64,000 nucleotides of DNA from Bdellovibrionales bacterium CG10_big_fil_rev_8_21_14_0_10_45_34 (GCA_002778785.1 PEZS01000016.1:546-64545), one strand, 5' to 3'; positions 6,897-16,213 are shown, numbered from the stretch's first letter. The notes: generated from the sequence alone by a model not told the origin. Numbers and translations are program-made.

Positions 6897-9031
6897 GGAA
6901 TGCTCCACTCTGGATAGAGAAGATGTATGTTAGCGCCAGCATCCATTGTGACGAGTGGACCTCTGCCTTCGTTGTCCCAACGATTTCTAATTTCATGCAA
7001 TTTCTCTAGTGTCCGGGGAGTCATGTAACCGAAGCTTGGCACGCTTGTTTCAAAAAGGGCGTGCATGTCCCAGAACTCACTCCAAAGCAGGTCGAACAAT
7101 TGTCTTTCGTCTTTAGCATGTATTGTGGACAACAGATCGGCTAACCGCCTCCGAGCTCTCAAATCGCGCCCCTCAAAAAGCAGCGAGGAACGAACTCTTT
7201 TGTGAGCCTCGCTCGAAGAAACTGTTTTTTTAGAATCATCTACAAGAATAACCTCGTGACGAAACCTCACCGGCAAATCAGCCGGCCTCGCTGAATATTC
7301 ATCCCAAAGAGAAAAGGGTTCGAAAAAACTTCTACACGACGACCCAGAACCTTCACGAGATATCGACGCAAGCTCTTCTAACGAAAGTTCCAGCTGAGGA
7401 TTCTGTTTTTTGGCGAGTTGATAAGTGGCCGCTGTTAGAGCTGCAAAGCTGGAGGCTGAACTTGCCAGCCCACAGTCGGACGCGAAGTTGTTAGCTGAGA
7501 GAATTTGAAAGCTTCCTTTAATATTCCATCGAGATTTAAGTGCCTTGAAAAAATCCAAGAATCTCTTCTTCGAATCCCTATCGAGTTCAATCGGGGCCAA
7601 CTTCACCGAGCCTTCCGCCGAACCAAAGTAAATTGCCAATAGTGGAGACCACCGCGCCTCTAGAGAGATCTCATCTACCCGAGCTGACTGCTGGGCCTCA
7701 TAATGCGTGATTGCGCAGTAAGTTCTAAAGCTTGGCAGAGTCACACTAAATGAGGGGTTTGTTGGCACATTGGTATCGGTCTTTCCCATATACTTGATGA
7801 GTGCAATGTTTGAAGGAGCAGAAGCAAAGGCCACGCACTTCTCATCGCTGCTTCGGTGAAATTTGATCGCGCTGTACCGCCCGGTGACTTCCGGCGGCCC
7901 GAACGTATTCGAAGCGTCGACTGAAAAATCTTTGTGACTCGGAGTTGACACTGTCGCACGACCCCTATCAGTTCGAAATATGAGCTTTAGTCCGCAATTC
8001 TGAGGCGTGGCAACTTGTTGATCTTTGATAGGAGCCATGGGCACAAGTTCTTCGTTGATTGAAGGGGTGGCTGAATGCTTAACGCTGAAGTGAGATCCAA
8101 CTGCCTCGTTAGATACGCTTTGAATTTTTGTCTCTAGCGCTTGTTCGTTGAGATCAGAACGATGAAATACAGCTATCGAATCTGCACCGCCCCCTCCACA
8201 ACCTTTTGCAAAATAAACACCTTCAATCTCACAAATTCTTTGAGCCAGTTCGTAAGAACCAGAATCTAAAAGCTCTAACCCCCTGAGCTCTCGTACATAC
8301 TTGCTCATTGAATCAATAAAGCCCGGTAAGTCTGATCTAATAAAAAAGTTTGTACAGTCTTCCGAAATACGAGCTAAGCTTTCGAATTTTGTTTTATCCA
8401 AACTACTCAGATGCAAACGATTGTCTAACTTAATGCCGGTTTGATAAATACTCACACGAACTTCTTCGAACGGCCACTGCATTACCCGAGCATTTTTTGA
8501 GCGACACTCAACAACTGCAGATTCATGGCCGAGTGCTGCCAACTGAGCCCGAAAATCGTATCCGCTTGGCGGTACAACTTCGCCATCACAATAGTATCTC
8601 TTGAATCTTGCTTCGAGTTTATTTTTATCAAGAGAAGCCAAGTCTGTTCCATCCAGCAAACAACTGCCAATAAGAAACTCAGCTCCTGATCTTCCAAACC
8701 CACCTCTGTTCTTATGTGGGTCAATGATGTTTAGCAAACCTAAAAACTGAAAAAATTCCTTGGCGCTAAAATCTATCTGACCAGCGGCTTCAATCGGGGG
8801 CGCCAAAGCGCCCGCTTGTACTCTGGATGGTAGTTCAGATAATATTTGTGAAGACACTGCATCCAGTGCATCAGCTTGACGTGTTTCGTTTGCTGCTGGA
8901 GCAAGCGAGGCACTTGTTTCGTTTGCCGAATATTCAAAAAAAGGTTCGTGAGTTATGAGAAGTGCCGGTGCACTTAGCAACGCTGCATACTCTCCAATTA
9001 GAAAAGTCTTGGAGGGAATTCTGAGTTTCAC
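6893..9031 (-). CDS. fused phosphomevalonate kinase-like / diphosphomevalonate decarboxylase
   Basis: A 712-residue protein with two GHMP-fold halves. Residues 395-712 are a clear diphosphomevalonate decarboxylase: SAPSNIALIKYMGK (404-417), the ATP loop CGLASSASSFAAL (520-532), SREGSGSSCRSF (558-569) and the catalytic-Asp segment MDAGANIHLL (696-705). Residues 1-330 carry degenerate GHMP motifs in the order expected of phosphomevalonate kinase: PSKTFLIGEYAAL (6-18), GGFGRSGAEF (110-119), PPSGYDFRAQL (154-164) and KGCGGGGADSIAVF (276-289). A low-complexity linker separates them. The fusion would perform consecutive ATP-dependent steps, phosphomevalonate to diphosphomevalonate to isopentenyl diphosphate. 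No separate phosphomevalonate kinase lies in the cluster, which supports the assignment. ATGA overlaps join it to both neighbours. Confidence 0.85.
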   Translation of the reverse strand: MKLRIPSKTFLIGEYAALLSAPALLITHEPFFEYSANETSASLAPAANETRQADALDAVSSQILSELPSRVQAGALAPPIEAAGQIDFSAKEFFQFLGLLNIIDPHKNRGGFGRSGAEFLIGSCLLDGTDLASLDKNKLEARFKRYYCDGEVVPPSGYDFRAQLAALGHESAVVECRSKNARVMQWPFEEVRVSIYQTGIKLDNRLHLSSLDKTKFESLARISEDCTNFFIRSDLPGFIDSMSKYVRELRGLELLDSGSYELAQRICEIEGVYFAKGCGGGGADSIAVFHRSDLNEQALETKIQSVSNEAVGSHFSVKHSATPSINEELVPMAPIKDQQVATPQNCGLKLIFRTDRGRATVSTPSHKDFSVDASNTFGPPEVTGRYSAIKFHRSSDEKCVAFASAPSNIALIKYMGKTDTNVPTNPSFSVTLPSFRTYCAITHYEAQQSARVDEISLEARWSPLLAIYFGSAEGSVKLAPIELDRDSKKRFLDFFKALKSRWNIKGSFQILSANNFASDCGLASSASSFAALTAATYQLAKKQNPQLELSLEELASISREGSGSSCRSFFEPFSLWDEYSARPADLPVRFRHEVILVDDSKKTVSSSEAHKRVRSSLLFEGRDLRARRRLADLLSTIHAKDERQLFDLLWSEFWDMHALFETSVPSFGYMTPRTLEKLHEIRNRWDNEGRGPLVTMDAGANIHLLYPEWSIP

Positions 9032-10362
9032 GCAGGGCCCTCTGAAGGCACCATTACTTTGCGAAAACCTACGGCCTCAGATCGAAGGTTTTTCAAAGCA
9101 TCCTTCGCTTGGGTTAAAGAAACTCTTTTTTCCTTTACAAGAATTTCTTCAAGCACCCTTTGAATCAAAGGCATCTCTGCCTCGCTTGCGCCGGCAGCAA
9201 CCGCTAAGTTGGCCGCGTGAAGTTTCATATGGCCTTCAACAACTCCCACCGTTGAAAGTGCTCTCAACGCGCCGAGATTTTGGACAAGCCCCACAGCAGC
9301 ACAAATCCGGCTCAACTGCTCAGCCGACTCCACTCCAAGCATACGAATTACGAGTTGTGCCGTAGGGTGAAGCGCCGTCATTCCGCCAACGGTACCAACA
9401 ACTAGCGGGCCCTCAAACTCACCGATGAGACTCTCACCTTCTTTACGCCACTTCGTGAGCGCACGATACTGTCCAGATCGTGCCGCGTACGAATGCAGGC
9501 CTGCCGAGACTGCACGCCAGTCATTGCCCGTAGCAATCAACACGGCGTCTATGCCATTCATGATTCCCTTATTGTGGGTGGCGGCCCGGTAAGGATCCAC
9601 TTCTGCGAATAACCCTGCCTCAACAATACCGTCAACCAAACTTTCTTCTAGATCACGCAACACAACTTTCGCTCGAGTCACCTTGGAATCCACGAGGTTC
9701 GAAAGAATACACATGGTGACTTTCTCTGAAGTGGCCTGTTCAACATGCTTTTTTAAACTTTCGCAAGCTTGGTTCATTATGTTGGCCCCCATTGCATCAC
9801 AAGGGTCGCAATAAACATGAATCACCAACATTTTAGCACCGTCGTTGCGATCTAGCGTGCGGCTTTCAATGCGGGTAAAACCACCTCCCCTCATAACAAG
9901 GCTTGCATTTTTCTCGTTGAGTAACTTGAGCCAGCGTTCTCGTTGCTGCTCTATTTGAGCAAGCGAACCTTCGACATTCTTTGGCTTGGCTATTTGAATT
10001 TGGCCGATGATTTCTTTACCGACTACCTCAGTAGAGATTTCTCCACAGCTTCTAATCCATTTAGCGGTCTTACTCGCTGCCGCAATAATTGAAGTCTCCT
10101 CCACTGCCATAGGAACTGCATAATCGCGACCATCGATGCGAAAGTTCATCGCAACACCCAAAGGAAGTGAAAAACAGCCGATCGTGTTTTCAATGAAGTG
10201 CTCAGAGAGAGCTTTAGGTAAAGACTCGCCGAGTTCGAGAAACTCAACATCTCTAGTTGTCAGCAATCCCAGCTTTTTTAAACGACTCAGTCTCTCGGAT
10301 CGGGGTAATTTAGAAAAACCCGAGCACATTTGTTCATAGTTGGTAAGTTCGTCGCTGCTCAT
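9028..10362 (-). CDS. mvaA: hydroxymethylglutaryl-CoA reductase, class II (soluble)
   Basis: This enzyme reduces HMG-CoA to mevalonate, the committing step of the pathway. It has no membrane anchor, and its 444 residues are typical of bacterial class II. The four catalytic residues are visible: Glu in ENTIG (near 58), Lys in HNKGIMNG, Asp in GNDWRA and the C-terminal His in LHAANLAVAAGA. DAMGANIMNQACE and TVGGMTALHP form the cofactor and substrate region. Cofactor preference (NADH or NADPH) cannot be read. The ATG overlaps the stop of the isomerase gene as ATGA, and its own stop overlaps the fused kinase/decarboxylase gene the same way, so the three genes are likely translationally coupled. 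Confidence 0.95.
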   Translation of the reverse strand: MSSDELTNYEQMCSGFSKLPRSERLSRLKKLGLLTTRDVEFLELGESLPKALSEHFIENTIGCFSLPLGVAMNFRIDGRDYAVPMAVEETSIIAAASKTAKWIRSCGEISTEVVGKEIIGQIQIAKPKNVEGSLAQIEQQRERWLKLLNEKNASLVMRGGGFTRIESRTLDRNDGAKMLVIHVYCDPCDAMGANIMNQACESLKKHVEQATSEKVTMCILSNLVDSKVTRAKVVLRDLEESLVDGIVEAGLFAEVDPYRAATHNKGIMNGIDAVLIATGNDWRAVSAGLHSYAARSGQYRALTKWRKEGESLIGEFEGPLVVGTVGGMTALHPTAQLVIRMLGVESAEQLSRICAAVGLVQNLGALRALSTVGVVEGHMKLHAANLAVAAGASEAEMPLIQRVLEEILVKEKRVSLTQAKDALKNLRSEAVGFRKVMVPSEGPA

Positions 10363-11447
10363 ATTCCTGCTCCAATTATCTGGTACTTGATTTCATTGTT
10401 TAACTTAGAAGGTTCCTCTGATCCCGTACAAAAAAGGCTGATTTTCAATTCTGCTTCGATTGTATCCATCCATTTCAACAAGCCATCTACTTTTTGCTCA
10501 GTTAATGCCTTTAATGGTGCCTGTGCAAAACCGACAATTCTCGCACCAAGAGCCAAGGTTTTTGCAGCATCAACTCCTGTTTTGATACCACCCGAGGCCC
10601 AGACTTCAAGGCCCTTCTTTTGATATGGTACCGACCAAAGCAGACTCTGCAAGGTCGTGTTACCCCAATCACCAAAAGCCTCTAGCGAACGAGAGCCAAA
10701 ATCATCTCTTCGTCTGACACTTTCAATTCGCCCCCAATGGGTTCCGCCAAGACCGGCAACGTCTGCTACTTGAACTCCCGAATCGAGTAAAACCTGAAAA
10801 TCTTCTAACGAGAGGCCGCTTCCGGTTTCTTTAGCAACAACGGGAATATTGAGACTCTCAACAAGTTTCTCAAGCCTCTTTTGCCCACCCCGAAAAAACG
10901 GAGTTCCTTCTGTCTGAAGTGCTTCTTGTAGTGGATTTAGGTGCACAATGAACCCTGCCGGCTCGAGACTATCTACCAACTGTTCAATCTGCCCTTGATT
11001 GGTATTAACTAACTGACTCAAACCCAAATTACACAACGCTTTCACTCGAGGATAGCGACGGCGTAATTTTCTCATTTGCTCATTAGCCTCAAGATCAAAT
11101 AGTTGCCTTCTTTGAGAGCCAATGCCAATGAGCCAACCTTTCGACTCCGCGGCAAAAAAGAGGTCATTATTGATTGAGTCAGCTCCGGGATGACCAGCGG
11201 TCATGGAACTTATCAAAAAAGGCGTTGGCAGCGCCCCTAAAATAGAGCGCGTACAAAGAGTGACATCTTCGAAATTGATTTCAGGAAGTCCGCGATGAAC
11301 AAGCCTCACCCGCTGAAGGCCTGTAGGGATCGAAGAAGCAGAATCAGGTCCTAACGCTAACTCAATGTGATCGCGTTTACGGCTTTCAAAATCACTTATC
11401 GATTCTGATGCTTGGTTTAAAAGAGGTTTTTTTGATATGTCGTTCAT
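10359..11447 (-). CDS. fni: isopentenyl-diphosphate delta-isomerase, type 2 (FMN-dependent)
   Basis: Interconverts isopentenyl and dimethylallyl diphosphate using reduced FMN. Family blocks are RKRDHIELAL near the N-terminus, SSMTAGHPGA, IGIGSQRRQL, HLNPLQEALQTEG (the glutamine/glutamate region that binds Mg-diphosphate), VAKETGSGLS, VADVAGLGGTHW and the FMN-phosphate loop SGGIKTG. Its length of 362 residues is typical. It is the first gene of the mevalonate run, 142 bp after rplT. The gap holds a 6-bp inverted repeat but no strong terminator, so read-through from the ribosomal operon is possible. Confidence 0.95.
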   Translation of the reverse strand: MNDISKKPLLNQASESISDFESRKRDHIELALGPDSASSIPTGLQRVRLVHRGLPEINFEDVTLCTRSILGALPTPFLISSMTAGHPGADSINNDLFFAAESKGWLIGIGSQRRQLFDLEANEQMRKLRRRYPRVKALCNLGLSQLVNTNQGQIEQLVDSLEPAGFIVHLNPLQEALQTEGTPFFRGGQKRLEKLVESLNIPVVAKETGSGLSLEDFQVLLDSGVQVADVAGLGGTHWGRIESVRRRDDFGSRSLEAFGDWGNTTLQSLLWSVPYQKKGLEVWASGGIKTGVDAAKTLALGARIVGFAQAPLKALTEQKVDGLLKWMDTIEAELKISLFCTGSEEPSKLNNEIKYQIIGAGI

Positions 11448-11546
11448 GCAAGTTCCAAAAACCTAGCATGAAAACTTCAATTGGTTCTTGTCGGTAAGCC
11501 CTACTCTTTTGTTCTTGAGTATTAGAGATTTCAAATAACCAGTACT

Positions 11547-11570
11547 TACCGGATCAGTACAGAGCCGGTA
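11547..11570 (-). other. inverted repeat between rplT and the mevalonate genes
   Basis: TACCGG (11547-11552) pairs with CCGGTA (11565-11570) around a 12-nt loop. No T-run follows on the minus strand, so it is not a standard terminator. It may act as a weak attenuator or protect the rplT mRNA 3' end. Confidence 0.35.
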
Positions 11571-11589
11571 GAAACACTTTAACGGCTAT

Positions 11590-11934
11590 TTAGTTTGTTA
11601 CCTGCGATACAAGCTGCGAGAACCCTGAAGGACTTTGAACAGCTAGGTCAGCCAAAATCTTTCGATCCAGCTCGATGCCCGCATTTTTAAAAGCAAACAT
11701 CAGCCGAGAATAAGTTGTTCCATTTAAACGAGCAGCTGCATTGATTCGAACCGTCCAAAGGTTTCTAGCTGTTCGCTTCTTTACTCTACGATCTCTATAT
11801 TGAAAGGCCCGCGCGCGATCCACTGCAGCAGTCGCGTAAGTAAAACAGCGGCTCTGAGAAGAGTAGAATCCACTTGCTGCCTTCAGTACCTTATTTCTTC
11901 TTCGTCTAGTTTTAAATCCGCCTTTTACTCTCAT
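11590..11934 (-). CDS. rplT: 50S ribosomal protein L20
   Basis: A 114-residue, strongly basic protein with the L20 core (KAASGFYSSQSRCFTYATAAVDRA, given here by its ends; then RKILADLA near the C-terminus). L20 binds 23S rRNA early in assembly and in many bacteria represses its own operon. It is the last gene of thrS-infC-rpmI-rplT, 8 bp after rpmI. The length and order are normal. Confidence 0.97.
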   Translation of the reverse strand: MRVKGGFKTRRRRNKVLKAASGFYSSQSRCFTYATAAVDRARAFQYRDRRVKKRTARNLWTVRINAAARLNGTTYSRLMFAFKNAGIELDRKILADLAVQSPSGFSQLVSQVTN

Positions 11935-11942
11935 TTAGCACC

Positions 11943-12134
11943 TCAAAGCCCAAAAAGGCGTTCTGTCTGATTCATGTTTGCAGAGTGAACATACTCTGTC
12001 GTTGAAAGTTGTCGTTTCGCCTTGTTCCCGCGGTTCATGAGTAAGTGCCTCTTACGAGTCTGCTTTCTCTTGACCTTCCCGCCAGGCAGGGGACGCATTC
12101 TTTTTTTCGCTCCGCTATGGGTCTTAAACTTCAT
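11943..12134 (-). CDS. rpmI: 50S ribosomal protein L35
   Basis: A 63-residue basic protein beginning MKFKTHSGAKKRMRPL, the standard L35 N-terminus, with HLLMNRGNKAKRQL in the middle. It lies between infC and rplT as in most bacteria and is 90 bp downstream of infC. Confidence 0.97.
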   Translation of the reverse strand: MKFKTHSGAKKRMRPLPGGKVKRKQTRKRHLLMNRGNKAKRQLSTTEYVHSANMNQTERLFGL

Positions 12135-12224
12135 GATGCCACTCCAAAAAACTGAAGGACCAGTTGTACTCTGGCCTCTTTTGGTTTGTCAAATTGTGTT
12201 AAGGAGAAATGCTCAATATAACGA

Positions 12225-12824
12225 CTATTTAGCAGGTTCGGCGGAAAGAGCTTTCTGAGCAACCTCTCGAGCCTTTACGATCTCCTTGATTTTAACCGGA
12301 TCCGGGGCCACCAAAACAAACGCCTGTCGACCCTCGAGTTTAGGGGGCACCTCTACAATTGCCAAATCCTCTAGTGATTTCACTACTTTATCAAGAACAT
12401 CAAAACCTTGGTCTTTATGAGCCATCTCTCGACCTCGATAACGAAGGTTAAACTTCACTTTGTCGCCCTCTTCCAAAAACCGGCGAGCGTGCTTCAGTTT
12501 AACTCCCAAATCATGCTCATCCGTTCGGGGACGAAGCTGAATTTCTTTAATAACGATGACCGTCTGATTTTTTCGGGCTTCGTGAGCTTTCTTTTTCTGT
12601 TCGTATTTGTACTTGCCAAAATCCATGATTTTGCAAGTGGGAGGGCTGGCATTGGGTGATATTTCGATAAGATCAAGGCCCTTTTCTTCAGCCAATCTCA
12701 CAGCGTCAGGCACAGTGTAGATTCCCAGCATCGATCCGTCATCGCTGATGACTCGCACTTCAGGAGCCCTAATCTGCCGATTAACCTTTAAACCTTTGTC
12801 TCTCTTTTGATCATCGATTCTCAT
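12225..12824 (-). CDS. infC: translation initiation factor IF-3
   Basis: A 199-residue protein with the N-domain (NRQIRAPEVRVI, LIEISPNASPPTCKIMDFGK) and the C-domain (IQLRPRTDEHDLGVKLKHA, RYRGREMAH). IF-3 keeps ribosomal subunits apart and checks start codons. The start is ATG, not the AUU or other rare codon used by E. coli infC for self-control, so that type of autoregulation is not evident. AGGAGG lies 12 nt upstream. The C-terminus has an extra Ala/Lys-rich tail of about 20 residues after the core. Confidence 0.97.
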   Translation of the reverse strand: MRIDDQKRDKGLKVNRQIRAPEVRVISDDGSMLGIYTVPDAVRLAEEKGLDLIEISPNASPPTCKIMDFGKYKYEQKKKAHEARKNQTVIVIKEIQLRPRTDEHDLGVKLKHARRFLEEGDKVKFNLRYRGREMAHKDQGFDVLDKVVKSLEDLAIVEVPPKLEGRQAFVLVAPDPVKIKEIVKAREVAQKALSAEPAK

Positions 12825-12853
12825 GCGCCTTCAAAACCTCCTACTGATTAGTT

Positions 12854-14794
12854 CTATTTCAAAGCAAATATTTCAGAATGAAATAATCGCTGACTCTTCT
12901 CTTCTTTTAATGCCTGAACAAATGCTTCTACTGATAGTCCGCTCTCTTGTCTTCCGTCACGATACCGAACAGTCAATTGCCCGCCTTCCAATTCTTTATC
13001 GCCGACAATTAACATGTAAGGAATATGCGAAATCTGAGCTTCGCGAATCTTAAAGCCGAGTTTCTCATTTCTCTTATCGAGGTGAACTCTTAGACCCTGA
13101 GCTTTGAGAGCAGACTCAACCTGAGAACAGAACTCGAGGTGCTTATCTGTCACATTAAGAATCCTTACCTGCTCCGGGGCCATCCACAGCGGGAAATGCC
13201 CCGCAGTATGCTCAATATAAACTCCTAAAAATCTCTCAAATGAGCCGAAAATAGCCCGATGAAGGATGACCGGCCTATGAGACTGGTTATCCTCACCCAC
13301 ATAGGAAAGTTCGAAGGCTTCTGGTAGCACAAAGTCACATTGAATAGTGCCTAGTTGCCAGCTTCTATCGAGTGCATCGTAAAACTGAATATCTAGCTTC
13401 GGACCGTAAAAAGCCCCGTCTCCTAGATTCAGCTTATAAGGAATCTTTGAAGCAATAAGGGCCTGCTCAAGAGCTTTCTCTGCTTCATCCCAGACTTCAT
13501 CTCGTCCCGCTCGCTTTTCTGGGCGAGTCGAAAAGAAAATTTCGTACTTTGGCATACCAAGCACAGTGTAGACTTCATTGAGTAACTTTAGAAAGCCGAT
13601 GATCTCGTCTTGAAGCTGATCCATGCGGCAAAAAATGTGGCCGTCATCCTGACAAAATGTTCGCACCCTAGTCAGCCCTGCTACAACTCCGCTCTTTTCG
13701 AATCGGTGGAGTCTGCCGAAATCTGCCATTCTCACAGGCAAATCTCTGTAGGAGTGGTGAGATTGCCCAAAGAACACGCAGTGTCCCGGACAGTTCATTG
13801 GCTTTAGGCCAAACTCTCTGTCTTCACTTTTGAGAAAGTACATGTTTTCTCGATAGTTCTCGTAGTGACCAGACCTTTTGAAAAGTTCTAAATCAAACAC
13901 CTGGGGAGTGATGACCTCTTGATAGTTATGCGCTTGATAAAGCTCTCGCAAATAAGCTTGAAGCTCATTGTAAACAATAGTTCCTTTTGAGGTAAAAAAC
14001 GGACTGGCCGGAGCCCATGGGTGAAAAGAAAAAAGCTCCATTTCTTTACCCAGTTTTCGATGGTCGCGCTTCTTTGCCTCTTCTAGGGCCTCAAGATGTT
14101 TCTTGAGATCTTCTTCTTTGAGAAAAGCCGTGGCGTAAATTCGCTTTAACTGTGGCTTTGTTTCATCCCCTCGCCAATAAGCGCCGGATTGATGAAGTAC
14201 TTTAATGGCTTTCACCCAACCCGTTGACGGTGCATGTGGGCCTCGACAAAGATCAAACCACTCGCCTTGTTTATAAATACTTACAATGGGCTCACCAAGG
14301 TCTCGAATAATTTCGGCTTTGTAAGTTTCACCCATATCTTCAAAAACGCGAATCGCCTTCTCTGCAGGCCACTCTTCTCGAACTACTGGTAAGTCGCGCT
14401 TGACGATCTCTTTCATACGATCTTCAATTTTCTGAAGATCTTCTTCAGTGAATGAACGAGGGGAATCAAAATCGTAATAGAACCCTTTTTCAATGACCGG
14501 ACCAATAGTGACTTTCACATCAGGCCAGAGCTCTTGAACGGCTTGAGCAAGTATGTGAGCTCCCGTATGCCTGATAACTTCAAGAGCCTCGGGGTTTCTC
14601 GTTGTCACTAGCTCCACTTTGCTTTTGTCGGAGATGGGTAGGCGAAAATCGACCAGGTCGCCTCCGCTAATCTTCATCCCGACAACACTCTTTGCTAGGC
14701 CTGCCCCAATGCTTTCAGCAAGCTCTTTGCCTGTTGGGCAGTGGTCGAATTCTTTTATGGAATTATCTGGCAAATAAATGGAGACCAACGACAT
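12854..14794 (-). CDS. thrS: threonyl-tRNA synthetase
   Basis: A 646-residue class II synthetase. Domains in order are TGS (about 1-62), the editing domain with RHTGAHILAQAV, the catalytic core with MNCPGHCVFF (motif 2 zone) and LHRAIFGSFERFLG (motif 3), and the anticodon-binding domain at the C-terminus (HLDKRNEKLGFKIREAQ). It charges tRNA-Thr and clears mischarged Ser-tRNA. First gene of the thrS-infC-rpmI-rplT operon, with a good sigma-70-type promoter just upstream. No T-box element was seen. Confidence 0.97.
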   Translation of the reverse strand: MSLVSIYLPDNSIKEFDHCPTGKELAESIGAGLAKSVVGMKISGGDLVDFRLPISDKSKVELVTTRNPEALEVIRHTGAHILAQAVQELWPDVKVTIGPVIEKGFYYDFDSPRSFTEEDLQKIEDRMKEIVKRDLPVVREEWPAEKAIRVFEDMGETYKAEIIRDLGEPIVSIYKQGEWFDLCRGPHAPSTGWVKAIKVLHQSGAYWRGDETKPQLKRIYATAFLKEEDLKKHLEALEEAKKRDHRKLGKEMELFSFHPWAPASPFFTSKGTIVYNELQAYLRELYQAHNYQEVITPQVFDLELFKRSGHYENYRENMYFLKSEDREFGLKPMNCPGHCVFFGQSHHSYRDLPVRMADFGRLHRFEKSGVVAGLTRVRTFCQDDGHIFCRMDQLQDEIIGFLKLLNEVYTVLGMPKYEIFFSTRPEKRAGRDEVWDEAEKALEQALIASKIPYKLNLGDGAFYGPKLDIQFYDALDRSWQLGTIQCDFVLPEAFELSYVGEDNQSHRPVILHRAIFGSFERFLGVYIEHTAGHFPLWMAPEQVRILNVTDKHLEFCSQVESALKAQGLRVHLDKRNEKLGFKIREAQISHIPYMLIVGDKELEGGQLTVRYRDGRQESGLSVEAFVQALKEEKSQRLFHSEIFALK

Positions 14795-14859
14795 GGATTA
14801 TTTGGTCAGCGCTGAAAAGTTGAAAGGTGTAAGATAAAAATCACAAAACATTACTCTCT

Positions 14860-14888
14860 ATCCTAGAAGCGCCTCAAATCCCCGTCAA
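14860..14888 (-). promoter_or_regulatory. sigma-70-type promoter of thrS operon
   Basis: On the minus strand TTGACG (14888-14883) and TAGGAT (14865-14860) are separated by 17 bp. Transcription would begin about 14850 and yield a leader of roughly 55 nt before the thrS ATG. It lies in the only gap ahead of thrS. Confidence 0.65.
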
Positions 14889-14912
14889 GGGCATTCACGG
14901 CGCTTTTAAGGC

Positions 14913-16013
14913 TCATTCCAAGGAATCTATAAAATTATGACGAATATATTTTAAAGAATAAGGGGCCGGCATCGAGACCCTTTGTAAGGTCATATACGCT
15001 GGATCCAAAAACCAGTCGCCCTTTTGAACCGCTGTATCGGCGGAGTCGTGCCACGCCCAAGGTGGTTTGGCTCTTCCTTTGCCATACTCCTCGCCGGCGA
15101 AGGCATTTGGCAGCCCTTTGATCGAAAGACGAACCCCTTTGTAGTCAAAGTGTTTTTGGTACATTGAGCCTTTTCCGAGCTCATCTCGCCGTGACCAAAG
15201 CTCATCCTCCGTTGAAAGCAGTGCGTAAGAAAAACTACCATTCTTCGCTTGATTTGGATCTTCAGCAACTCCTTCAGGATAATATCTCAAATAACTGGAT
15301 AACTGATCTTTGAGTACTTCTAAGTCACTCAGTTTTCGGAGGTGGCCGCCTACCTCGCCTTGTAGCGGACCCACCCACTGTTTGATGCCGTGACCTCCTG
15401 GCTCAATGTATATTGCCACGCGACCGGTATGCCCTGCTAGTTCTCCGGGTAGTATGTGAAGCTGGGGCCTAACATCGTTGTAGATTTGATCATGAGCCAG
15501 GGTTTGTAAAACCTCGACCACACCCCATTCACCTACTTTTCGAATCACTAGCTGAATACCTTCAAGATCATTCTCGTGACACACCCAAGGAATGCAGTTT
15601 CTGGAGTAATCTCTCGCATGAAAAAAAGCATAGCTCACAAAATAGTGTGTGTGGGTTTCAATGACGGAAAAATAAACGTAAGCGGGGGCCGCAAAGAATT
15701 CAGCGTTCTCCCAATTGTTGTTGGCAATCCAGTCTCCGTCAAAATCGAATCTTGTAATAGCGTCATATTGAGGCCGATGCCCAGTTTTTTGCATAACAAT
15801 TGGTGCGTGGTACTGGGCTATTTGCTCTGGATACTTTGAATCAACTGGGTAATCAGCTCTGCCGAACTGTTTGGCCAAATCTGTAAAAAGAAACCGTGTT
15901 CGATTGCTTTGATTTGCCTGCGCACCAAAACAGAGAGTCAATTGACAGATGATCGCTACGAGCCAAACTTTTGCTTTTGCCTTCGCACTCTGCCGTTTAA
16001 ACACTGGTGCCAT
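14913..16013 (-). CDS. exported protein of unknown function
   Basis: A 366-residue protein with a signal peptide (about residues 1-33, ending CFGAQANQ). I do not recognise the family with confidence. The mature part is rich in aromatic residues and has FDFDGDWIANNNWE, THTHYFVSYAFFHARD and an ending rich in Trp and Tyr, as in secreted beta-rich proteins. The start is ATG with AGGGAG 7 nt upstream. It lies divergent to the PhoX-like phosphatase gene and upstream of thrS on the same strand. Confidence 0.6.
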   Translation of the reverse strand: MAPVFKRQSAKAKAKVWLVAIICQLTLCFGAQANQSNRTRFLFTDLAKQFGRADYPVDSKYPEQIAQYHAPIVMQKTGHRPQYDAITRFDFDGDWIANNNWENAEFFAAPAYVYFSVIETHTHYFVSYAFFHARDYSRNCIPWVCHENDLEGIQLVIRKVGEWGVVEVLQTLAHDQIYNDVRPQLHILPGELAGHTGRVAIYIEPGGHGIKQWVGPLQGEVGGHLRKLSDLEVLKDQLSSYLRYYPEGVAEDPNQAKNGSFSYALLSTEDELWSRRDELGKGSMYQKHFDYKGVRLSIKGLPNAFAGEEYGKGRAKPPWAWHDSADTAVQKGDWFLDPAYMTLQRVSMPAPYSLKYIRHNFIDSLE

Positions 16014-16213
16014 TTAAGACTCCCTACTGCTCATGATTAATTATGGCCTCAGAATCGATCAGCTCTTCATTAGGAGTGTGTTAGCGTTCTCTTTTGAATT
16101 TGTGTTTTACAGACTTTTGTTAGTATTCATTAATAGAGTGTTTGAAATGTTGTTGTGCCCATGTCTGTCTCAAAATGTTTCATTTACAAAAAGCAGGAAA
16201 GGGAACTCTAACT

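Noticed and set aside
8955-9365. 136-residue plus-strand open frame across the HMG-CoA reductase/fusion junction
   Set aside because: Antisense to two confident genes and without family features.
11547-11570. Rho-independent terminator between rplT and the mevalonate genes
   Set aside because: The stem is short and no T-run follows, so I list it only as an inverted repeat.
16160-16200. Possible Pho box (CTGTCTC then GTTTCAT) before the PhoX-like gene
   Set aside because: Only the first half-site is close to consensus and the spacing of the second is wrong.
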